Shown piece by piece: positions 9,041-17,816 of a stretch of 64,000 nt of DNA. The DNA comes from a bacterium YEK0313 (GTDB lineage Bacteria > Pseudomonadota > Alphaproteobacteria > Rhizobiales > Phreatobacteraceae). The notes under the pieces were generated by a model that searched no databases, was not told the origin of the DNA, and was given only the letters and a program-made list of their open reading frames with translations. The stretch spans positions 332,501-396,500 of the forward strand of contig CCMO02000002.1 of the NCBI GenBank assembly GCA_000751295.2. Direction: 5' to 3'. How positions within the stretch are numbered: position 1 is the first letter of the stretch; the number at the start of each line of letters is the position of its first letter. A program made the position numbers and the translations under genes.

Positions 9041-9100
9041 CGAGTGGCGAGTGGCGAGTGGCGAGTGGCGAGTGGCGAGTGGCGAGTGGCGAGTGGCGAG
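9041..9100. repeat. Tandem heptamer CGAGTGG, about 8.6 copies
   Basis: The 7-base unit repeats without a mismatch over 60 bases between korB and the DUF2938 gene. Such an array can change copy number by slippage. The stretch 9155-9177 is the inverted complement of about three units, so transcripts could fold it into a long hairpin. Confidence 0.95.
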
Positions 9101-9154
9101 CGCCAGATCCGCGATCCCGCGGCCGTTCGCAATCCCTTTTTGCTTCCCTACTCC

Positions 9155-9177
9155 CCATTCGCCACTCGCCATTCGCC
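9155..9177. repeat. Inverted partner of the heptamer array
   Basis: The sequence (CCATTCGCCACTCGCCATTC...) is complementary to the CGAGTGG array at 9041-9100, the only differences becoming G-U pairs in RNA. It lies 7 bases beyond the korB stop, so the pair may act as a transcription end or 3' stabiliser for the kor operon. Confidence 0.6.
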
Positions 9178-9183
9178 CACCCC

Positions 9184-10239
9184 CTATCTCAGCCCCGCAT
9201 TGATCCGGTCGAGCGCGGCCGCGCCCGGCACGAGATCCTTGTCGCCCAGCGCGTTCAGCGGCCGCGCATCGGTGTTGAGCCGGGTGTGCAGGTCGCCCGC
9301 CCCTTCCTCGAGATAGATGAGGCCGGTGGCGATCTCGCCGGAGGCCTGGACGCGGTAGAGATGGCCGAGCGCGGCGGCGCGGTCGGCAATGTCGTAGTCG
9401 CCGTTCAGCTTGCGCAGGCGGATGGTCGAGCCGTCGTGCAGGGCGATCTCCTGCATCGCGCCCTCCGCATAGTCGGCGGTGATCGGCGCCTTGCCGGTCA
9501 TGAAGTCGAGGCTGTTCAGCGCGGCATTGTGGGCGCGCACATAGTCGAAGCTCTTGGTCGAGCCGTCATGGTTGTTGAAGGCGATGCAGGGCGAGATGCA
9601 GTCGATGAAGGCGGCGCCCTCGTGCTCGAGCGCCGCCTTGATCAGCGGCACGAGCTGGTCCTTGTCGCCGGAGAAGGAGCGGGCGACGAAGGTCGCGCCG
9701 AGCTGCAGCGCGATCGTCACGAGATCGATCGGCGAATCGGCGTTGAGCACGCCCTTCTTGCTCTTCGAGCCGCGGTCGGAGGTCGCCGAGAACTGGCCCT
9801 TGGTCAGGCCGTAGACGCCGTTGTTCTCGACGATATAGACCATGTTCACCGCCCGGCGGATGGCATGGGCGAACTGGCCGAAGCCGATCGAGGCGCTGTC
9901 GCCGTCGCCGGACACGCCGAGATAGATGAGGTCGCGATTGGCAAGGTTCGCCCCGGTCAGCACCGAGGGCATGCGCCCGTGCACCGAGTTGAAGCCGTGC
10001 GACTGGCCGAGAAAATAGGTCGGCGTCTTCGACGAGCAGCCGATGCCGGACAGCTTGGCGATGCGGTGCGGCGGCAGGCTCAGCTCGAAACAGGCGCGCA
10101 TGATGGCGGCGGAAATGGAATCGTGGCCGCAGCCGGCGCAGAGCGTCGAGATCGCGCCCTCATAGTCGCGATGGGTGAAGCCGAGCGCGTTGGTCTCGAT
10201 CGCCGGATGATGGAATTTGGGCTTGGCAAGATAGGTCAT
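9184..10239 (-). CDS. korB: 2-oxoacid:acceptor oxidoreductase, beta subunit (TPP-binding)
   Basis: The beta subunit binds thiamine diphosphate and an iron-sulfur cluster and performs the CoA-dependent oxidative decarboxylation of a 2-oxoacid. The 351 residues show the expected cysteines (LCAGCGHDSI, GIGCSSK, CISPC) and the TPP motif GDGDSASIGF...ENNGVYGLTKGQ. The start overlaps the stop of the alpha-subunit gene by four bases (ATGA). The sequence looks closest to 2-oxoglutarate oxidoreductases, but the substrate is inferred. Enzymes of this class are usually oxygen-sensitive, though aerobic versions exist. Confidence 0.93.
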   Translation of the reverse strand: MTYLAKPKFHHPAIETNALGFTHRDYEGAISTLCAGCGHDSISAAIMRACFELSLPPHRIAKLSGIGCSSKTPTYFLGQSHGFNSVHGRMPSVLTGANLANRDLIYLGVSGDGDSASIGFGQFAHAIRRAVNMVYIVENNGVYGLTKGQFSATSDRGSKSKKGVLNADSPIDLVTIALQLGATFVARSFSGDKDQLVPLIKAALEHEGAAFIDCISPCIAFNNHDGSTKSFDYVRAHNAALNSLDFMTGKAPITADYAEGAMQEIALHDGSTIRLRKLNGDYDIADRAAALGHLYRVQASGEIATGLIYLEEGAGDLHTRLNTDARPLNALGDKDLVPGAAALDRINAGLR

Positions 10240-12071
10240 GACAATACCTCGCGCCGGGCGGCGGCCGGCACCACCGCGGCCTTGGCCTTGATGTCGCGAT
10301 GAATGAAGCGGGCGGTGATCGGCGTGCCGTCATAGTGGAGCACCGGCACGAGCTGGGCCGGGTCGATGCCGCATTCGGCGATCAGCAGCGTGCGCAGCTG
10401 GGCGTCGCGGTTCTGCTCCACCACGAAGACCTGCTCGTGCGCCGCGATGAAATCGGTCACTTCGCGGCCGAAGGGAAAGCCCCGCACCCTGAGCGTGTCG
10501 ACATGCAGGCCGTCGGCGCCGAGCAGGCCCGCCGCCTCGTCCATAGCCGGGCCGGTCGAGCCGTAATGGATGACGCCGAGCCGGGTCGGCTGGGCCGCCC
10601 TGGCGAGAACCGGCTCCGGCACCAGCGTCTTGGCGGTCTCGAACTTCCGCAGCAGCCGCTCCATATTGTCGACGTAGGGCGCGCCCTCTTCGGTGTAGCG
10701 GGCATAGCGGTCGCGGGTCGAGCCGCGGGTGAAGAACGAGCCACGGCTCGGGTGGGTGCCCGGATAGGTGCGGTAGGGAATGCCGTCGCCGTCGACGTCG
10801 AGATAGCGGCCGAAATCGCGTCCCGCCTCCAATTCCTCCGCCGTCATCACCTTGCCGCGGTCCATCGCGCGGGCATCGTCCCAGGCGAAGGGCGCGCAGA
10901 GGTGCTGGTTCATGCCGATGTCGAGATCGAGCATGACGAAGATCGGCGTCTGCAGCCGGTCGGCCAGGTCGAAGGCGAGGGCCGAGAAGGTGAAGGCCTC
11001 GTTCGGGTCGCGCGGAAACAAGAGGACATGCTTGGTGTCGCCATGGGCGGCATAGGCGGCGATCAGGATGTCGGACTGCTGGGTGCGCGTCGGCATGCCG
11101 GTCGACGGCCCGCCGCGCTGCACGTCGAACAGCACGGCCGGGATCTCGGCGAAATAGGCAAGGCCGAGAAATTCCTGCATCAGGGAAATGCCGGGTCCCG
11201 AGGTCGCGGTGAAGGCGCGCGCGCCGTTCCAGGCCGCCCCCACCACCATTCCGATGGAGGCGAGTTCGTCCTCGGCCTGGACGATGGCGTATTTTTTCCG
11301 TCCCGTGTCGGGATCGATGCGGAGCCGGCCGCAATAGCGCTCGAAGGCCTCGGCGAGCGAGGTCGAGGGCGTGATCGGGTACCAGGCGCATACGGTCGCG
11401 CCGCCATAGACGGCGCCGAGGCCGGCGGCGGCATTGCCCTCGACGAAGATGCGCTCGCCGATGCCGTCGGCGCGGCGCACCTGAAGGCCGATCGGGCAGG
11501 CGAAATGCGCCCGGGCGTAATCGTTGCCGATCGCCAAGGCCTTGAGGTTCGGCTGGATCAGCTTGTCCTTGCCCTTGAACTGCTCGCCGATCAGCGTCTC
11601 AATGACGCCGATCTCGATGTCGAGGAGGGCCGCCAGCGCGCCGACATAGATGATGTTCTTGAACAGCTGGCGCTGGCGCGGATCGGAATATTCCCGGTTG
11701 ACGATGTCGGTCAGCGGCATGCCGATGATGCTGATGTCGTCGCGCAGCCGGGAGGCCGGCACCGGCCGCGAGGAATCGTAGAAGAGGTAGCCGCCCGGCT
11801 CGATCGACGCGATGTCCTTGTCCCAGGTCTGCGGGTTCATCGCCACCATCATGTCGGTGCCGCCGCGGGCGCCGAGATGGCCCTGCCCGGTCACCCTGAC
11901 CTCGTACCAGGTCGGCAGTCCCTGAATGTTCGAGGGGAAGATGTTGCGCGGCGCGATCGGCACGCCCATGCGCATGATCGATCGCGCAAAGAGGAGATTG
12001 GCGCTCGCCGAACCCGACCCGTTCACATTGGCGAAGCGAATGACGAAGTCGTTCACGCTCTGGATTGGCAT
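10236..12071 (-). CDS. korA: 2-oxoacid:acceptor oxidoreductase, fused gamma-alpha subunit
   Basis: This 611-residue protein joins the gamma domain (GSGSASANLLFARSIMRMG, GQGHLGARGGTDMM) to the alpha domain (WYPITPSTSLAEAFE, TATSGPGISLMQEF, GMPTRTQQSD). That is the arrangement of KorA in two-subunit 2-oxoglutarate and pyruvate oxidoreductases. The frame is open to 12335, but homology begins at the ATG at 12071, which overlaps the end of the upstream FAD-subunit gene by 19 bases. It makes a complex with the downstream beta subunit. Confidence 0.92.
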   Translation of the reverse strand: MPIQSVNDFVIRFANVNGSGSASANLLFARSIMRMGVPIAPRNIFPSNIQGLPTWYEVRVTGQGHLGARGGTDMMVAMNPQTWDKDIASIEPGGYLFYDSSRPVPASRLRDDISIIGMPLTDIVNREYSDPRQRQLFKNIIYVGALAALLDIEIGVIETLIGEQFKGKDKLIQPNLKALAIGNDYARAHFACPIGLQVRRADGIGERIFVEGNAAAGLGAVYGGATVCAWYPITPSTSLAEAFERYCGRLRIDPDTGRKKYAIVQAEDELASIGMVVGAAWNGARAFTATSGPGISLMQEFLGLAYFAEIPAVLFDVQRGGPSTGMPTRTQQSDILIAAYAAHGDTKHVLLFPRDPNEAFTFSALAFDLADRLQTPIFVMLDLDIGMNQHLCAPFAWDDARAMDRGKVMTAEELEAGRDFGRYLDVDGDGIPYRTYPGTHPSRGSFFTRGSTRDRYARYTEEGAPYVDNMERLLRKFETAKTLVPEPVLARAAQPTRLGVIHYGSTGPAMDEAAGLLGADGLHVDTLRVRGFPFGREVTDFIAAHEQVFVVEQNRDAQLRTLLIAECGIDPAQLVPVLHYDGTPITARFIHRDIKAKAAVVPAAARREVLS

Positions 12072-13843
12072 GCATGCCCCGCATGGATCGTGTCGATGAT
12101 CGATTTCTGCATGTCCCAGGCCCCGGTCGGACAGCGCTCGGCGCAGAAGCCGCAATGCAGGCAGACGTCCTCGTCCTTGACCATGACGCGGCCGGTCTTC
12201 AGCCCGCCTGACAGATAGATCGCCTGCTCGCGGTTCTCGGCCGGCGCGTTGAGCCGTCCGCGCAGGTCCTCCTCCGGGCCGTCGCCGGTGAAGGTGATGC
12301 AGTCCATCGGGCAGATGTCGACGCAGGCATCGCATTCGATGCAGAGCTTCGGCTCGAACACGGTCTGCACGTCGCAGTTCAGGCAGCGCTGCGCCTCGGC
12401 GTAACCGAGCTTGCCGTCGAAGCCGAGCTCCACCTCGGTGCGGATGTCCTTCAGCGCAATGGCATTGTCGAGCGTCGGCACCTTGAAGCGCAGGTCGTTC
12501 GCAATGGCATTGTCATAGGACCATTCGTGGATGCCCATCTTCTGGCTGATCAGCGTCACCGTCGGCGGCGGCCGCACGGCGACGTCGGCGCCACGGCAGA
12601 AGGCGTCGATCGAGATCGCCGCCTCGTGGCCGTGGGCGACCGCCCAGATGATGTTTTTCGGACCGAGCGCGGCATCGCCGCCGAAAAACACGTTGGGCAG
12701 GCTCGACTGGAAGGTCTTCGGATCGACCACCGGCAGGCCCCAGCGGTCGAAACGGATGCCGGCATCCTGTTCGATCCACGGAAAGGCATTCTCCTGGCCG
12801 ACCGCGATCAGCACGTCGTCGCAGGCGATATGCTCGTCCGGCTCGCCGGTCGGCACCAGCTGGCGCCGGCCCTTGTCGTCATAGTCGGCCTTCACCTTCT
12901 CGAAGATCATGCCGGTGAGCCGGCCGTTCTCGTGGGTGAAGGCCTTGGGCACCCGGTAGTTGAGGATCGGGATGCCCTCATGCATGGCATCCTCCTTCTC
13001 CCAGGGCGAAGCCTTCATCTCCTCGAAGCCCGAGCGCACCACCACGGTCACCTCGGCGCCGCCGAGACGGCGGGAGGAACGGCAGCAGTCCATCGCGGTA
13101 TTGCCGCCGCCGAGCACGATCACCCGCCGGCCGATCGTGTCGACATGGCCGAACGAGACGGAGGCGAGCCAGTCGATGCCGACATGGATGTTGGCCGCCG
13201 CCTCGCGCCGGCCGGGCAGGTCGAGATCGCGTCCGCGCGGCGCGCCGGTGCCGACGAAGACCGCATCGAACCCTTCGGCAAGAACGCTCTTCAGGCTGTC
13301 AATGCGCTGGCCGCCGCGAAAGGTGACGCCGGTCGCCATGACATAGCCCACCTCCTCGTCGATGACGCTGTCGGGCAGGCGGAATTTCGGGATCTGCGAG
13401 CGCATCATGCCGCCCGCCTTCGGGTCCTGGTCGAACACCACGACGTCGTAGCCGAGCGGCGCGAGGTCGCGGGCAACCGTCAGGGACGCGGGACCGCCGC
13501 CGATGCAGGCGATGCGCCGGCCGTTGCGGCTCGCCGCCGGCCCGGGCATCAGGCCCGTGACGTCACCTTTGAAATCAGCGGCGACACGTTTCAGGCGGCA
13601 GATGGCGACCGGCTCCTCCTCGACCCGTCCGCGCCGGCAGGCCGGCTCGCAGGGGCGGTCGCAGGTACGGCCGAGGATGCCGGGAAAGACGTTGGACTTC
13701 CAGTTGATCAGATAGGCCCCGGTATAATCCCCGGCGGAGATGCGCCTGATATATTCAGGGACCGGCGTATGTGCGGGGCAGGCCCATTGGCAGTCGACAA
13801 CTTTATGAAAGTAATCGGGATGCGCGATGTCAGTAGGCGTCAC
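12053..13843 (-). CDS. FAD-dependent NAD(P)H oxidoreductase with ferredoxin domains, electron-transfer subunit of the Kor complex
   Basis: This 596-residue protein resembles the small subunit of glutamate synthase. Residues 18-71 hold the N-terminal cluster cysteines (CQWAC, CDRPCEPAC). A FAD-binding CIGGGPASLTVA lies near residue 115, and a second dinucleotide motif, VLGGGNTAMDCC, near 240. The C-terminus adds ferredoxin-type clusters: CIECDACVDICPMDC and CLHCGFCAERCP. It heads the operon before korA and korB, so it most likely passes electrons from the 2-oxoacid to NAD(P). A subunit of this type is known from the NADP-reducing 2-oxoglutarate oxidoreductase of Azoarcus. The start is GTG at 13843, five bases after AGGAGG. 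Confidence 0.85.
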   Translation of the reverse strand: MTPTDIAHPDYFHKVVDCQWACPAHTPVPEYIRRISAGDYTGAYLINWKSNVFPGILGRTCDRPCEPACRRGRVEEEPVAICRLKRVAADFKGDVTGLMPGPAASRNGRRIACIGGGPASLTVARDLAPLGYDVVVFDQDPKAGGMMRSQIPKFRLPDSVIDEEVGYVMATGVTFRGGQRIDSLKSVLAEGFDAVFVGTGAPRGRDLDLPGRREAAANIHVGIDWLASVSFGHVDTIGRRVIVLGGGNTAMDCCRSSRRLGGAEVTVVVRSGFEEMKASPWEKEDAMHEGIPILNYRVPKAFTHENGRLTGMIFEKVKADYDDKGRRQLVPTGEPDEHIACDDVLIAVGQENAFPWIEQDAGIRFDRWGLPVVDPKTFQSSLPNVFFGGDAALGPKNIIWAVAHGHEAAISIDAFCRGADVAVRPPPTVTLISQKMGIHEWSYDNAIANDLRFKVPTLDNAIALKDIRTEVELGFDGKLGYAEAQRCLNCDVQTVFEPKLCIECDACVDICPMDCITFTGDGPEEDLRGRLNAPAENREQAIYLSGGLKTGRVMVKDEDVCLHCGFCAERCPTGAWDMQKSIIDTIHAGHACQSRA

Positions 13844-14438
13844 TCATTCCTCCTGGAGCAATGAATTCGCCTTCCGCCGGCTGGCTGGCGCTTCGACGCG
13901 CCGCAGCGGCATCGGACGACATGACGGGCCAGGTTCCCTTGAGGCGTCGCCATGTTAGAACCAGTCTGAACAGAATTCAGGCAATATGTCGATGACCTGA
14001 CACGATCTTTTGTTCGCGGATTGCATGAACGCAGGGCGCGGCGATGCCTCGCGTGCATCTCTGCCGAATTCTTGTGCATCTGCTTTCTGATTTCTTCGCG
14101 ACTGCGGCGATTTCGACGGCACCGCAAAAGGAATATTATCCCGACACGCTGGCGGCTGCCCCCTGGGGTCGCACCTTGGCGCCAGCACCGCCAAGCATTC
14201 GCCGCGGATCGACCACCCCTTGTGCAGATGCGAGAAGAATAAAACTTCTCCATGCGCCGGTTTGGCATCTAGGAGGCCGGCGAATTTTATCGTTTACTGA
14301 CTGCCGTCGTCCGAGCCTCACGGGACCCATGAACCGCGCTCGCCTGCCGAGACGCGCTCATCATCCACAACAATCAGAGGCCGGCGCGCCCATGCGCGGG
14401 AACCTGCCGCGCATGCCGAGAGAGGGAGGATCAAGGCG
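13844..14438. other. Divergent intergenic region with no supported gene
   Basis: These 595 bases separate the minus-strand kor operon from the plus-strand sugar importer. Short open frames here lack family features or good ribosome sites. The middle is AT-richer than the window in general. A perfect 6-bp hairpin, GAGAAG / CTTCTC with a 7-base AT loop, lies at 14232-14250. Promoters for both operons are expected here, but I could not fix their boxes. Confidence 0.45.
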
Positions 14439-15794
14439 ATGCACGGGAAGACTTTACAGGGGAAGACTTGGACGCGGCGCCGCTTCATGGCGAGCACGGC
14501 CGCTTTGACGACGGTGGCGCTGGCCGCGCCCCATGTGCGCGGCGCTCACGCCGCCGGCAAGCTGTCGCTCGGCCTGTGGGACCATTGGGTGCCCGGCGCC
14601 AATGCGGCGGCCACTGCGGTCATCAACGAATGGGCGGCCAAAGAACGGGTCGAGGTGACGATCGACTTCATTCCCTCGCAGGGCAACAAGAACCTGCTGA
14701 CGATCGCCGCCGAGGCCCAGGCCAAGTCCGGCCACGACATCCTGGCCATGCCGACCTGGTGGCCGCATGCCCATGCCGAGCAGCTCGAACCCTGCAACGA
14801 CATCATGACGCAGTTGATCGCCGAGAACGGGCAGGTCAACGGCACCGTGCAATATCTCGGCAAGCTCGGCGACAAATGGCTCGGCGTGCCCTCCACCATC
14901 GGCTCGCAGATCAAGGGCCCGGTCGCGCGGCTCGACCTGATGAAGCAGCATGCCGGCATCGACATCCAGGCCATGTATCCGGCCGGCGCGGCGCCGAAGG
15001 CCGATACCTGGAACATGGAGACCTATGCCAAGGCGGCGGAAGCCTGCAGCAAGGCGGGCTTCGCCTTCGGCGTCGGGCTCGGCGAGACCACCGATTCGGT
15101 CGACACGGCCGGCGCCTTCTTCCACGCCTTCGGCGCGGCGCTGGTCGACGCCAAGGGCGAGGTCACGGTCAAGTCCGACGCCGTGCGCCAGGCACTCGAA
15201 TATGGCGCCCGGGTCGCCAAGTTCTATCCGCAGGACGCGCCGGCCTGGGACGATTCCTCCAACAACAAATGGATCGTCTCCGGCCGCGGCGCGATGGTGA
15301 TGAACCCGCCGAGCGCCTGGGCGGTTGCCAAGCGCGACGCGCCGCAGGTCGCCCAGCAGCTCTGGCACCATGGCTTCCCATCGGGCCCGAAGGGACGCTA
15401 TGCGCCCTTCCTGCCCTATTTCTGGAACATCTGGAGCTTCTCGCAGAACAAGTCGGCGGCAAAGAGCGTGCTCGTGCACATGTCGACGGCGGCGGCGGCG
15501 GCCAGGTTCGTCGAGGCATCCGGCGGCTACGATATCCCCTCCTTCGAGAAGTTCCTGACCTTCAAGACCTGGGCCGAGGCCGAGCCGCCGAAGGGCACGC
15601 TCTACCACTACCCCAACCCGCACAACCACCAGACGCTGTCGATCGCGGCCGCCCCGGCACCGCCGAAGATCGCCCAGCAGATCTATGCGCAGGCGACGCT
15701 CACCAAGATGATCGTGCGCCACATGCAGGGCGAGGCCATCGACCGCACGCTCGCCTGGGCCGAAAGCGAGGTGGAAGGCTTCCTGCGCGGCTAG
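14439..15794 (+). CDS. ABC transporter, carbohydrate-type extracellular binding protein
   Basis: This periplasmic receptor captures the ligand of the importer encoded by the next three genes. The N-terminus has a twin-arginine signal (TWTRRRFMAS followed by a hydrophobic run and an AHA cleavage site near residue 38). The mature part starts KLSLGLWDHWVPGANAAA, typical of family 1 solute-binding proteins for sugars or polyols. Length is 451 residues. A GGAGGA ribosome site lies about 8 bases before the ATG. The ligand cannot be read from the sequence. Confidence 0.9.
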   Translation: MHGKTLQGKTWTRRRFMASTAALTTVALAAPHVRGAHAAGKLSLGLWDHWVPGANAAATAVINEWAAKERVEVTIDFIPSQGNKNLLTIAAEAQAKSGHDILAMPTWWPHAHAEQLEPCNDIMTQLIAENGQVNGTVQYLGKLGDKWLGVPSTIGSQIKGPVARLDLMKQHAGIDIQAMYPAGAAPKADTWNMETYAKAAEACSKAGFAFGVGLGETTDSVDTAGAFFHAFGAALVDAKGEVTVKSDAVRQALEYGARVAKFYPQDAPAWDDSSNNKWIVSGRGAMVMNPPSAWAVAKRDAPQVAQQLWHHGFPSGPKGRYAPFLPYFWNIWSFSQNKSAAKSVLVHMSTAAAAARFVEASGGYDIPSFEKFLTFKTWAEAEPPKGTLYHYPNPHNHQTLSIAAAPAPPKIAQQIYAQATLTKMIVRHMQGEAIDRTLAWAESEVEGFLRG

Positions 15795-15902
15795 ACCCCC
15801 GCCGGATCGCCCTATCCCCACCGCAACGCGGCGTTCCGTCCTCGTCGCTCCGCCGGGCCATGCCGCCCGGCGGACCCGGTCCCTCATCATGCGAGGCAGC
15901 CC

Positions 15903-16895
15903 ATGGTCGATGCGGCCCTGTCTTCGAAAGCCACCGGAACGACGGCACGAGCCGCCAAGGCCCGGCCCTCGGCGCTCAGGCGCTTCTTCCAGCGCAAGTC
16001 GACCATCGCCTTCCTGATGGCGCTGCCGCTGATCCTCCTGATCCTGGTCCTGGTGGTCTATCCGGCCTTCTATGCGATCTATCTCTCGACCCTGCGCAAG
16101 TCGATGACCAGCGTCGCCTGGATGCGCAACTGCACCTGGGTGCCGCAGAGCATTTGCGGCTACATCCCGTTCGGCAACATCCAGTTCCTGTTCACCCGCG
16201 AAACCTTCTGGATGGTGGTCTGGCAGTCGTGCCTCTTCGCCATCACCGCGGTGATCTTCAAGGCGCTGATCGGCTTCATCGTCGCCCATTTCGTGCACAA
16301 CATCCCGGCCAAGGGCCAGCGCAAATGGCGCGGCATGCTGCTGATCCCCTGGGTGATCCCGCCGGCGATGAGCACGCTCGCCTGGCTCTGGCTGTTCGAC
16401 CCCTCCTACAGCGCCTTCAACTACACGCTCTCGCTGTTCGGGCTCGGCCCCATCGCCTGGACCGGCAATGCCAACTGGGCCCGCTTCTCGGTGATCCTCG
16501 TCAATATCTGGGTCGGCGCGCCGTTCTTCATGATCATGTATCTGGCGGCGCTGAAATCGGTGCCCGACCAGCTCTACGAGGCCGCCGCCATCGACGGCGC
16601 CAACTGGTGGCAGCGCATCTGGTACGTGACGCTGCCAATGATGCGCAACATCATCGCCATCACCGCGCTGTTCTCGACCATCGTCACCTTCGCCAATTTC
16701 GACATCGTGCGGGTGCTCACCGCCGGCGGACCGCTCGACAAGACCCATCTCTTCGCCACCTGGGCGTTCCGGCTCGGCATCGAGGGCAGTGACATTCCGC
16801 TCGGCGCCTCGGTGTCGCTGTTCATGGTGCCGATCCTCGGCATCGCCGCGATCTTCATCCTGCGCGACATCAACAAACGGGGGAACGAAGCCTGA
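15903..16895 (+). CDS. ABC transporter, carbohydrate-type permease 1
   Basis: An inner-membrane permease of the MalF/UgpA type, 330 residues with about six membrane segments. After a basic N-terminus comes FLMALPLILLILVLVVY. The cytoplasmic EAA loop, YEAAAIDGANWWQRIWYVTLP, which docks the ATPase, lies about three quarters of the way through. It lies 108 bases after the binding-protein gene and overlaps the next permease by one base (TGATG). Confidence 0.93.
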   Translation: MVDAALSSKATGTTARAAKARPSALRRFFQRKSTIAFLMALPLILLILVLVVYPAFYAIYLSTLRKSMTSVAWMRNCTWVPQSICGYIPFGNIQFLFTRETFWMVVWQSCLFAITAVIFKALIGFIVAHFVHNIPAKGQRKWRGMLLIPWVIPPAMSTLAWLWLFDPSYSAFNYTLSLFGLGPIAWTGNANWARFSVILVNIWVGAPFFMIMYLAALKSVPDQLYEAAAIDGANWWQRIWYVTLPMMRNIIAITALFSTIVTFANFDIVRVLTAGGPLDKTHLFATWAFRLGIEGSDIPLGASVSLFMVPILGIAAIFILRDINKRGNEA

Positions 16896-17806
16896 TGGCC
16901 ACAGCCGTTCTCGACAAGGGCGCGCCGACCCGCAAGGCAAGCTACGGCTCGATGAGCCGAGATCGCGCCTGGGCGCTGCGCTGGTCCTATTTCTTTCTCG
17001 TCCTGTTCGTCATCTTCTTCCTGGTGCCGCCGCTCTACATGCTGATCACCTCGCTGAAGGGCAGCGCGGAGATCTCGGCGGCGACCAATCCCTGGTGGGT
17101 GTTCAACCCGACGCTGGAGAACTACCGCGCGCTGCTCGGCTCCGGCCAGTTCCTCACCTTCGCGCGCAATTCGGCCGTCGTCTCGACCGTCGTGGTGGCG
17201 ATCACCATGCTGATCTCCATTCCCGCCGCGTTCGCCCTGTCGCGCATGCGCTTCTGGGGCTCGGCGACGCTCGCCACCGGCGTGTTCCTGACCTATCTCG
17301 TGCCCGACACGCTGCTGTTCATTCCGCTGTTCAAGATGTTCGCCGTGTTCCACGAATGGACCGGCATCCAGCTGCTCAATCGCTGGTGGGTGCTCCTCGT
17401 GGTCTATCCGACCCTCACCGTGCCGTTCTGCACCTGGATCATGATCGGCTATTTCGCCTCGATCCCGAAGGAGCTGGACGAAGCCGCGATCATCGACGGG
17501 GCGAGCTGGCTGCAGACGCTCACCCGCATCTTCGTTCCCGTCGCGCTGCCCGGCATCATCGCCGCCACCATCTTCGCCTTCACGGTGAGCTGGGCGCAGT
17601 TCCTCTATCCGCTCGCCTTCACCACCTCGGTCGACCAGCTCGTCCTGCCGGTCGGCATCATCACGACGCTGATCAAGGGCGACGTGTTCAACTGGGGGCA
17701 GATCATGACCGGGGCGCTGCTCGGCGCCGCCCCGCCGCTGATCATCTACGCCTTCCTGATGGACTATTACATCGCGGGCCTCACCGCCGGCGCGACCAAG
17801 GGCTGA
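16895..17806 (+). CDS. ABC transporter, carbohydrate-type permease 2
   Basis: The MalG/UgpE-type partner permease, 303 residues with about six membrane segments. The ATPase-docking loop reads LDEAAIIDGASWLQTLTRI. Its start shares one base with the stop of permease 1, so the two are translated together. It pairs with permease 1 to form the membrane channel. Confidence 0.93.
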   Translation: MATAVLDKGAPTRKASYGSMSRDRAWALRWSYFFLVLFVIFFLVPPLYMLITSLKGSAEISAATNPWWVFNPTLENYRALLGSGQFLTFARNSAVVSTVVVAITMLISIPAAFALSRMRFWGSATLATGVFLTYLVPDTLLFIPLFKMFAVFHEWTGIQLLNRWWVLLVVYPTLTVPFCTWIMIGYFASIPKELDEAAIIDGASWLQTLTRIFVPVALPGIIAATIFAFTVSWAQFLYPLAFTTSVDQLVLPVGIITTLIKGDVFNWGQIMTGALLGAAPPLIIYAFLMDYYIAGLTAGATKG

Positions 17807-17816
17807 AGAGGGACAT

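Noticed and set aside
9041..9100. CRISPR array
   Set aside because: The unit is only 7 bases with no spacers and no cas genes nearby.
10299..12218. 639-codon plus-strand frame opposite korA
   Set aside because: It is antisense to a gene with well-conserved motifs; its protein is dominated by D, G, R and A as in shadow frames of GC-rich genes.
13844..14438. tRNA or structured RNA in the large divergent gap
   Set aside because: No cloverleaf or known riboswitch core could be made out; only a 6-bp hairpin was found.
14044..14508. Open frame of 154 codons upstream of the sugar-binding protein
   Set aside because: It overlaps the clear binding-protein start and has no motif or ribosome site; the amino-acid make-up is that of a GC-rich shadow frame.
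14454..16940. 828-codon minus-strand frame opposite the sugar importer
   Set aside because: It is a shadow of three recognisable transporter genes; no motif is seen.
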